The notes beneath the pieces are model-generated. The model had not been told where the DNA came from. It worked only from the letters and a program-made list of their open reading frames with translations, and did no database searches. DNA of 64,000 nt. It comes from Homalodisca vitripennis (lineage: Eukaryota; Arthropoda; Insecta; Hemiptera; Cicadellidae). The stretch lies in assembly GCF_021130785.1 (NCBI RefSeq), contig NC_060211.1, positions 126,491,001 to 126,555,000 of the forward strand, in the 5' to 3' direction. Below, in pieces: positions 52,188-64,000 of the stretch (its first letter is position 1; each line of letters opens with the position of its first letter). Made by a program: the position numbers and the translations under genes.

Positions 52188-53420
52188 TGGTCATAATACT
52201 CGCAGTTGGGTAGGTTATCTCGCTTCGTGTGATGGTCCTGGGGAGTAGATGTACTCACTCACACTTGGTCATAATACTCGCAGTTGGGCAAGGTTATCAC
52301 GCTTCGTCTGATAGTCCTAGGGAGTAGACGTACTCACTCACACTTGGCTATAATACTCGCAGTTGGGCAGGTTATCTCGCTTCGTCAGATAGTCCTAGGG
52401 AGTATATGTACTCACTCACACTTGGTCATAATACTCGCAGTTGGGCAGGTTATCTCGCTTCGTCTGATGGTCCTGGGGAGTAGACATACTCACTCACACT
52501 TGGCTATATACTCGCAGTTGGGCAGGTTATCTCGCTTCGTCTGATGGTCCCGGGGAGTAGATGTACTCACTCACACTTGGTCATAATACTCGCAGTTGGG
52601 CAGGTTATCTCGCTTCGTCTAATGGTCCTAGGGAGTAGACGTACTCACTCACACTTGGCTATAATACTCGCAGTTGGGCAGGTTATCTCGCTTCGTCCTG
52701 ATGGTCCTAGGGAGTAGACGTACTCACTCACACTTGGCCATATATACTTGCAGTTGGGCAGGTTATCTCGCTTCGTCTGATGGTCCCGGGGAGTAGATGT
52801 ACTCACTCACACTTGGCCATAATACTCGCAGTTGGGCAGGTTATTCGCTTCTCCGGATGGTCCTGGGGAGTAGACGTACTCACTCACACTTGGCTATATA
52901 CTTGCAATTGGGCAGGTTATCTCGCTTCGTCTGATGGTCCTGGGGAGTAGACGTACTCACTCACACTTGGTCATAATACTCGCAGTTGGGCAAGTTATCT
53001 CGCTCCTCCGGATGGTCCTGGGGAGTAGACGTACTCACTCACACTTGGCTATATACTTGCAATTGGGCAGGTTATCACGCTTCGTGTGATAGTCCTAGGG
53101 AGTATATGTACTCACTCACACTCATACGCATATACTCGCAGTTCGTCTAATGGTCCTAGGGAGTAGACGTACTCACTCACACTTGGCTATATACTCGCAG
53201 TTGGGCAGGTTATCTCGCTTCTCCTGATGGTCCTGGGGAGTAGACGTACTCACTCACACTTGGCTATATACTTGCAGTTGGGCAGGTTATTTCGCTTCAT
53301 CTGATGGTCCCGGAGTGTAGATGTACTCACTCACACTTAATCATAATACTCGCAGTTGGACAGGTTATTTTGCTTCTTCTGGTGGTCCTGCGGAGATTTA
53401 CTCACTCACACTTTGCGAGA
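52188..53420. repeat. About 78-bp minisatellite array, about 16 copies
   Basis: The string GCAGTTGGGCAGGTTATCTC recurs about every 77-80 bases from 52203 to 53360, alternating with GGGAGTAGACGTACTCACTC followed by ACACTTGG. Units differ in length: one near 53140 has lost the GGGCAGGTTAT part. Copies decay after about 53340. Open frames inside it are repeat artefacts. Confidence 0.95.
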
Positions 53421-54111
53421 TATAATCATAATACCCACTGTCTTACTTCGTTTGGGGGTATAGTGTATATATAATCCCAAATTTGCAAGATTTTGCATGT
53501 TATTCAAATTTAGGAATGTTATCTCGCTTATTTTGTTAATCCAGGAGAACATATATACTCAATATTAATTGACGAGATTAGGACATATTAGGCCTACTCC
53601 TGATAGGGAAGACTGTTTTATTTCTTTTGATATTCATGAAGAACTGATTTACTTATACTTGACATAATCGGATAATAATACTCAAGATTGAGATATAATC
53701 AGTGTCACATAATCTGGGAGAGCAGAATATTTTGCGAACCCCGAAAATAACATGCGAAAAACCGGGATTTATCACACGTGGTTGTACATGTTTTATAATG
53801 ATAATGACAACTATTCTGCGTTACTTGGTCATTGAGCAACCACAATGTTTTGAGGTGCGGAGGAGATACTATCCAGATCATAAGTGTTCTGCTGTCGTTG
53901 GTAGAGGTTCATGAAATCTGTCTACACCAGATTTGAACCATAGGTTTCCAATTCAGATAAAATAAAAGCAAGTTACTACAAAAGCCAATTAGACTAAAAA
54001 AAATAAAAATATTATACACTGTCAAACCATTTTCTTACATGAAAATTCCATGGGGACAATTCATGTTATAGTAAAAAGTACTAGGCATTGCCTAACTAAT
54101 CGTATGTCCAA
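53421..54111. other. Non-coding AT-rich stretch
   Basis: Remnants of the 78-bp unit fade out to about 53460. Nothing else is supported. Confidence 0.4.
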
Positions 54112-54284
54112 CTAGAAAGTGGTAGGTGCGATATTTATAGGCATAGGTCCTTGGAAACTTGGAGTAAAGACAACATAAGTAGTGTGGGCATGAAAAACGA
54201 GAGTTGGCTTACTGATGATTAATTCTTCTTTTGCGTCATTGTTGACGATGCCTACAGTGACTCCTGAACTGTGTTCGCTGCAAC
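54112..54284 (-). CDS. Candidate terminal exon of an unidentified minus-strand gene
   Basis: On the minus strand a good acceptor (TTTCTTTGTTTTGTCCAG) precedes 57 open codons that end at TAG (54112-54114). The peptide reads CSEHSSGVTVGIVNNDAKEE, continues LIISKPTLVFHAHTTYVVFT and ends PINIAPTTF. The composition is balanced and unlike the AT-driven frames nearby. The acceptor would be phase 1. No matching upstream exon was identified, and the protein is not one I recognise. It could also be an old coding fragment or chance. Confidence 0.25.
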
Positions 54285-55095
54285 CTGGACAAAACAAAGA
54301 AATCAAACAATATTTGTAAACACGGGCTTGAGAACACGTTAAGTTTTTTAACTGATTTCCAAATCTAATCAAATTTACTTTTAAATTTGGTAGTAGATGT
54401 TTACCACTCAGCTATCGTAGAATTGTAACCAAATATTTTTTAATATTGTAAGCGATTAAAAATTAAAAACCGGTATTCATACAAAAACCTTTTCTATAGC
54501 TTCCAAAGTTATAAGATTACTATGTACTTTACTTTTCAGTTTGTGGAATATATGAATATTCAAGTTTGGTTTTTGAATATCGAAAAGACAACAATCAATA
54601 ATTATAAATTATCATCTTAGAAAAGCGTATTTCAATCGCGGGATTAATTTAAAATTTAAGCTTTAAAAACGATAATGCTTAACCTTATGGATTGACCTTA
54701 ACCTATAATGCATGTATTTAAAAATCAATACAATATATGAATGATCTATTCAATAGTAAACATACATAATTCGTATGTAATGACCATTATGAAAGAATTC
54801 AATTCGATGATTAGTCATGAAATGGCTGCCATTTTGTAGCTTCTCCCTGCTGAGTGCTTTACCCTTTGCTAGGTAGTTATTAAATGTGATCTTTCTTCTT
54901 AGACTACTACTGCATTTCGAATACTAAACCGTTATGAATTTTATTTTATGTTCCAGTCATTTGTTAGATAGCTTGCCTATGACGAAACTGATATAAATTA
55001 TCTGGATGCTATATTTCATTCTATTTACTTTTTCCTAAGCCTATTTTAATAGTTTATAGGTCAATGGAGCAGTTTTTTAAGCATATACTCTTGAT

Positions 55096-55098
<3 letters not shown>
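54285..55098. other. Non-coding AT-rich stretch
   Basis: No feature is supported, apart from serving as a possible intron of the candidate exon at 54112-54284. Confidence 0.4.
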
Positions 55099-55143
<45 letters not shown>

Positions 55144-55180
55144 ATCTCAAATTAGTGTCAATTAACTAATTTGAGATCTT
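55099..55180. repeat. (AT)n tract followed by a perfect hairpin
   Basis: (AT)21 at 55099-55140 directly abuts a perfect inverted repeat: AAGATCTCAAATTAGT (55141-55156) and its complement (55165-55180), with an 8-base loop. Confidence 0.92.
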
Positions 55181-58736
<3,556 letters not shown>

Positions 58737-59099
58737 TTTTTAAACTTCTAAATTCTTTAAAGTAAGAAATTAATATAATTAGCACACTTACTGATCAACC
58801 CATAACATGGCTGTCTATTCAGATACCTACATCATCCTGACTGTGATTTAAACTAATCTCATACACACAATCTCTACATGATATCAAGTAAACAGGTTAG
58901 GCTAATAAGTAAAATAGACAGAATATCGAAATTTCCTTAAAAACTTGTATATTATTAATGTTTGCATCATATCTTTTTTAGTATTGTTACACCAAAACCT
59001 GCAGAGTTAATATTTCACGAACTCGTTGGTACTAAAAAGATTAAATCAGATTAGACTCAACCGGTAGCTGTAATAAAAAGGTCTACTCCCCTACACTAC
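58737..59099. other. Non-coding AT-rich stretch
   Basis: Nothing recognisable. Confidence 0.4.
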
Positions 59100-59526
59100 A
59101 AAGATATGACTTCCCACGTCATATAGACTTCTTATTTAACGGTCGCCGTAGTTCATATGTCACGCTGCCTCGACCACGCCCCGCCTACCATCAGTACCGT
59201 TGTAGACCAGCCCTCCTGCTCTACAGGAGAATGTTAACTTTTCTATTTTGGTTTGCAAATTAGAAAGTGAGTTGGATGGCGTGTGAGCGGTCTAGTTTCG
59301 CAACCAGTGGTACGCCTTGGACTCCCGACACCTTTCCTTTCCTTTCCCCGTGACGTCACAGGCTGAGTCCTGCCACAAGGTCGGCCCCGACACTGATACT
59401 ACACACGGGCAGTAGTAGGTGACCCATCCTCTAGCGTGACTGGAGAGTTTGTAAACATTAATTCAGTTCTCGCGGACATCTCGTGTCTAACACAGTTGTT
59501 ACGAGGTCGATCATGATTGAGGTTAT
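59100..59526 (+). promoter_or_regulatory. Candidate promoter and first exon of an unidentified gene
   Basis: This block is markedly GC-richer than its surroundings. It contains a perfect cAMP-response-element palindrome (GTGACGTCAC, 59350-59359) and an initiator-like ATTCAGTT at 59461-59468. An ATG at 59513 gives ATG ATT GAG GTT AT, which then runs into a consensus splice donor (GTAAGT, 59527-59532). If real, the exon would encode M-I-E-V plus two bases (phase 2), with the rest of the gene further along the + strand. No second exon was identified inside the window. Confidence 0.3.
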
Positions 59527-59589
59527 GTAAGTCTTTTATACAACCTTGAATTCATACACTTATCACCATAACGTAATCATGGGACCCTT

Positions 59590-59950
59590 CTATAGGAGGA
59601 GGTGTTATTCCCAAGCATGACTGAATCTCTACTGTGTTCTCCTCACAGACCGCAGACTGCAAGCTGCCTAAGTTACAAGGTCAATAGCGTCACTAGTTAC
59701 GTCACTGCAAACTGTCTACAGTACAAGATGCTACCCTCAAACATGACTGAATCTCTAATGCATTGACCTTCACAAACGATGGTGATAGCTTATGCTGCTG
59801 TCTCAAGGTCAAGGACAGTACCCGTACTTATAAAACTATGACATAATCTAAAGATAGAGGTATTGAGAGGTATTTCTATCTTCAAACATGCCGAAACCTT
59901 GATGCTTCAGTCCTTGCAATCCTCTGACCGGTCAAGCCGCAGGATGGTGA
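59590..59950. repeat. Degenerate tandem repeat, about 125-147-bp unit, three copies
   Basis: AAGCATGACTGAATCTCTA (about 59613), AAACATGACTGAATCTCTAA (about 59737) and a diverged AAACATGCCGAAACC (about 59883). Each is followed by a T-rich then CTCACA/TTCACAA-type segment and a GGTCAA-type segment. Confidence 0.5.
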
Positions 59951-60409
59951 TATCACTGTGAGCTAATCGCAGGACATGCTCTTAGAAGGAGATTCTGTAT
60001 TCTAAATTACTACATTTGTATTGGCAGACATCATCATAAAATACAAACTATGTCTTCAATAGCACCTTCCTCCCAAGTAAATGAAACAATACCAGTTACA
60101 GTGCGAATTGCTGTAGGTTCGATGAGAATAATATATTAACTACAAGTTTAAACGATGAAACAAGATCAATATGGGATGAAGCAGATTCCTTAATAAAGAA
60201 AGAAAGGGATTCAATCATTAATGGCATTGCAGTCTGTACGCGTAATTTAAATATATTTACAGAAATAAAGTTATGTGGTTTAAGTCACACTTAGACACTA
60301 GCGAGATTTAAAAGGACAAATACCCATAACTGATCTCCCGCAGATTAAAGATTCTGGAAATCAGAGGGTAACCAAGATCGTATACAAGTTCAGAGTTCAA
60401 TACTTAAGA

Positions 60410-60515
60410 AATAAGGTGGAGAACGTGTAAATAAAAACAGAAATTGCAATGAAATCTAAGGAGGAGAACGTATAAAGATACGCAGAAATTACATTGAAAA
60501 TTCTGGGACAAGGTC
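60410..60515. repeat. Two-copy direct repeat, about 50 bp
   Basis: GGTGGAGAACGTGTAAATAA and AGGAGGAGAACGTATAAAGA head two copies that continue with CAGAAATT(G/A)CA(A/T)TGAAA. Confidence 0.55.
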
Positions 60516-60750
60516 AAGGAGTTTCAATAACTAAAATAATTGGATTCCTAGACTGTAGAGGAACCAGGATGTGTAAATAATGGACAGAGGTTAAAAAATA
60601 ATAACAGTGAAAAATGTATGTAAGACGTCAGAAACAGATTACATTAGGACTTGAGGTTAGGATAATAAACTGTGCACAATTATATGGACCAAACTAAAAC
60701 CGAAGCTTAAAAGATATTAAATACCTACAGCATGAGGTAGGTGAAACTGT

Positions 60751-60964
60751 TTAAAACTCAGCTTTCTCTTTTTGTATTGCAAGTATAACACAGCCCTTAC
60801 ACAGGACTTCGAAAGAGATCATACCGTTGTAAATAGCAGCATAGTCCACATCCACATAATTTTTGTAATATAATAAAACCTCCCTGAGAAAGTGATCGAT
60901 ATTATAAAATAATTCCATCACCACATTCACATTCGAATAAAACAACTCGATTTTCCATGCAAAC
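60751..60964 (-). CDS. Weak candidate terminal exon, unidentified minus-strand gene
   Basis: After a usable acceptor on the minus strand (TTTAATACTTCCAG) the sequence stays open for 71 codons to a TAA at 60751-60753. It reads FAWKIELFYSNVNVVMELFY and ends CVILAIQKEKAEF. It contains hydrophobic segments but no diagnostic motif. The acceptor would be phase 2, so it does not fit directly with the phase-1 candidate at 54112-54284. I do not recognise it, and chance is a real possibility in AT-rich DNA. Confidence 0.15.
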
Positions 60965-61906
60965 CTGGAAGTATTAAACAGTTCAACAGTTTATATTTAA
61001 TTATTTAACACAGAGAGGATGAGCTCTGAAGTCGAAGTCCATAAGCAAGCATCCTTAGTAGGCATCCTCGATGTAATATGATGGAGTTATGTTATAATTT
61101 GGAAACATAAATAGGCATATTTGACTACACCACCATTTCAGTGTTGAAACGCTGTGCTCATATGTATCCTCCGCTCTCGTTCTTGGAAAGTGTGAAAGAC
61201 CTCTATGACAAACCTAGTGCAATACCTGCCCTTTCATATCGTGTATTTTCCCATTTTGTTAGTACACATGTCAGGAATAATAACAAATATTTCATCATTA
61301 TTTTTTCTTATGACTGTACTCGACGGTTTCTTCACCTTCAATAAATACTCATTGTGACAGGAAAATATAACTATGTCTATAACTATATAAATATAACCAT
61401 GTCAGTGCTCCTCCCTTTGTTTTTACTATCAGACGATGTAAACATATATAAGGAATGAGGTCCACAGTTTTGTACACTACATTTCATATTATATTGGATT
61501 ATAACAGTGAACAATAAATGGTTTTAATTAGTCACAGGTGCTATATAAAAGTGAGATTATATTTTTGTCATTGATATTTCTTGCACACTGCTACTCAAAC
61601 ACTTAATGTATTTTTAAGTACCTTTTGTATCTTTAAGTAAGTAGAACCTTCAATTTTCATATAATCGCAAACTCTGTGCATAATAATTACAGAACTATTA
61701 TGAATTTTATTATTTTGTAAGGCATCAATAATAACCATAAAACAGTTATGAGGCGTCGTTATTGTTTTTTTGCGCACTATGACCGATTGTGATTTTTATG
61801 ATATCTTCTCACGTGCAAAGCAGTTTTTTGCTCTATGTGTCTGTTTGAATGTCAATGTTACATTTGTGTCGCTTATTACTGACATATATAAAATATCTGA
61901 AATCAA

Positions 61907-62164
61907 TCATTTCTTTATAAATATATATGTTTTAAACACTAAACTACGAATAAATTGATAGGAAAATAGTTTAACAGGCAGTACATTGTATATTTTTGGT
62001 CCAAAAAAGCCATCTTTAAATTGGTCCCAGGAAGATAGATTTTTTGCGTTGACGCATGCTGTATACATTCCAGTAATTAAACTTTCTGCATCCCAGAGGA
62101 CACATGATAGCACTTTCTGAGTATCTACATAGGGACAGTGGTTTGCTGCAACATCAGCGTCCCT
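61907..62164 (-). pseudogene. Possible C-terminal remnant of a non-LTR retrotransposon ORF2
   Basis: A minus-strand frame open for about 85 codons reads RDADVAANHCPYVDTQKVLS and later SSWDQFKDGFFGPKIYNVLP, ending FIKK plus TGA at 61907-61909. The GPKIYNVLP string followed by a short basic tail resembles the G-x-(K/R)-(I/L)-(Y/W)-N-x-L-P motif near the C-terminus of many insect LINE-type reverse-transcriptase proteins. No catalytic reverse-transcriptase motifs are visible nearby. A splice acceptor (GATGTTGCAG) inside the frame leaves open an exon of an ordinary gene. Confidence 0.25.
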
Positions 62165-62597
62165 TCAAGATCTTATCATGTGGCAGTATAGATTATGGTA
62201 ATAGTAAAAACTAATGACCTAACGACTTCGACAGTAGAAGCTTTGCAGAGGCTTGTTATGTAAGTATTTAGCCATACGCACAGGCCAAAGTAGTCTTCAT
62301 CGTTTCTATAAAGGGAAAAATTATGTTTTCTAGTTCCTGGGCTATTACTATTTGTTTCAACCTATCCAAGAATGGTAATTACACACAATTTTGTAAGAAA
62401 TATAAAAAACCATAATCTTTAAATACAAATATAGCAACAATCTAATTAATTAGCCTAAACATTAACATTAACAATAACAACAACAATAACAATTTGCTCA
62501 TCTTACAATTTACAAAATATAAACATGTGAATTCTAACGAACAACTCCAAATACCGCTACGGGCAGACTTCTAATAGATGACTTTCCCATAATCTTG
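62165..62597. other. Non-coding stretch
   Basis: AT-rich. Includes an AAC/AAT-rich simple stretch at about 62460-62493. Nothing else is recognisable. Confidence 0.45.
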
Positions 62598-63942
62598 GAG
62601 TCTATTTAGCATTACCAATAACAAAGTGACTCAAACTATCCAAATCATTCGTGAGATATAAACACACAATACTAATTTCATCACATAATCATGGAGCCTA
62701 TTTAGCATTAGCAATAACAAAGTAACTCGCGCTATCCAACTCCTTCGTGAAATATAAACACACAATGTTAAGGTCATCACATAGTCTTGGAGCCTATTTA
62801 GCATTAGCAATAACAAAGTAACTCGCACTATCCAACTCCTTCGTGAGATATAAACACACAATACTAATTTCATTACATAATCATGGAGCCTATTTAGCAT
62901 TAGCAATAACAAAGTAACTCGCGCTATCCAACTCCTTCGTGAAATATAAACACACAATGTTAAGGTCATCACATAGTCTTGGAGCCTATTTAGCATTAGC
63001 AATAACAAAGTAACTCGCACTATCCAACTCCTTCGTGAGATATAAACACACAATACTAATTTCATTACATAATCATGGAGCCTATTTAGCATTAGCAATA
63101 ATAAAGTAACTCGCACTATCCAACTCCTTCGTGAAATATAAACACACAATGTTAAGGCCATCACATAATCTTGGAGCCTATTTAGCATTAGCAATAACAA
63201 AGTAACTCGCACTATCCAACTCCTTCGTGAGATATAAACACACAATACTAATTTCATTACATAATCATGGAGCCTATTTAGCATTAGCAATAACAAAGTA
63301 ACTCGCGCTATCCAACTCCTTCGTGAGATATAAACACACAATACTAATTTTCATCACATAATCATGGAGCCTATTTAGCATTAGCAATAATAAAGTAACT
63401 CGCACTATCCAACTCCTTCGTGAAATATAAACACACAATGTTAAGGCCATCACATAATCTTGGAGCCTATTTAGCATTAGCAATAACAAAGTAACTCGCA
63501 CTATCCAACTCCTTCGTGAGATATAAACACACAATACTAATTTCATCACATAATCATGGAGCCTATTTAGCATTAGAAATAACAAAGTGATTCGCACTAT
63601 CCAATCTCTTCGTGAGATATAAACACACATTGTTAAGCTCGTCACATAATTTTGTAGCCTATTTAGCATTAGCAATAATAAAGTAACTCGCACTATCCAA
63701 CTCCTTCGTGAAATACAAACATACAATGTTAAGGTCATCACATAATCTTGGAGCCTGTTTAGCATTAGCAATAATAAAGTAACTAGCATAATTCAACTCC
63801 TTCTTGAGATATAAACACACAATATAAAGCTTATCACCTAATCTTGGAGCCTGTTTAGCATTGGCAATAACAAAGTGGCTCAAAGTATCGAACTCTTTCC
63901 TGAGATCTAAGCACACAATGATAAGCTGATGCCATTCTAATT
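62598..63942. repeat. 96-bp minisatellite array, about 14 copies, dimeric
   Basis: GAGCCTATTTAGCATTAGCA recurs every 96 bases (62694, 62790, 62886 and on to 63847; the first copy reads GAGTC at about 62598). Two monomer types alternate over most of the array: one with ATACTAATTTCATTACATAA, one with ATGTTAAGGTCATCACATAG. The true period is therefore about 192 bp. One unit carries an extra T near 63349. Because 96 is a multiple of three, minus-strand frames stay open for up to 236 codons; these are treated as by-products. The copies nearest 63900 are the most diverged. Confidence 0.96.
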
Positions 63943-64000
63943 GCACATGTAAATAATCTGCAGGTTAGGAGATGTCTGACAACCACTGACGTAATGCATT

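Noticed and set aside
63844..63946. Reverse-transcriptase-like string (CLDLRKEFDTLSHF) in the edge copy of the 96-bp array
   Set aside because: It resembles the LDLSKAFDTVDH motif, but it occurs in one monomer only, other copies read CLYLTKELDSASYF, and no other reverse-transcriptase motif follows; probably chance.

Overview
This is an AT-rich invertebrate nuclear segment, almost certainly insect. It has spliced genes with GT-AG introns, very long non-coding stretches, a mariner-type relic, a piggyBac-type MITE and four minisatellite arrays. One gene is recognised with confidence: a dusky-like (dyl) zona pellucida (ZP) domain transmembrane protein on the + strand. Which insect order this is cannot be settled from the sequence.

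Layout. 1-14600 is non-coding, with a decayed DD41D mariner-type transposon (7131-8457) and scattered dispersed-repeat copies. 14602-19737 is dyl: a TATA-like box, a 28-codon candidate signal-peptide exon (14733-14816), the exon that opens the ZP domain (16585-16855) and the terminal exon (18221-19737). The three exons join in frame to exactly 623 codons plus a stop. A 3' UTR follows to about 20.7 kb. 20.7-37.2 kb is non-coding, with a 35-bp-arm palindrome, dispersed repeats and two sets of degenerate tandem repeats. 37.3-40.7 kb holds two minisatellite arrays (89-bp and 64-bp units; the second has a higher-order structure). 41322-41987 is a 666-bp TTAA-flanked MITE. 42-52 kb is mostly featureless. 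52.2-53.4 kb is a 78-bp array. 54-62 kb holds a 289-bp (GT)n tract, a composite repeat element related to one at 29.5-30.3 kb, a GC-richer block resembling a promoter and first exon at 59.1-59.5 kb, and three weak minus-strand exon or fragment candidates. 62.6-63.9 kb is a 96-bp array whose period is a multiple of three, so it stays open on the minus strand.

Function. dyl is the only gene whose role can be stated. In insects this family organises the apical extracellular matrix and cuticle at bristles, hairs and denticles. Nothing else in the window is visibly linked to it. No new multi-gene system was found. The most notable items are the short 5' dyl exon, the transposon relics, the higher-order minisatellite and an unusual number of perfect inverted repeats.
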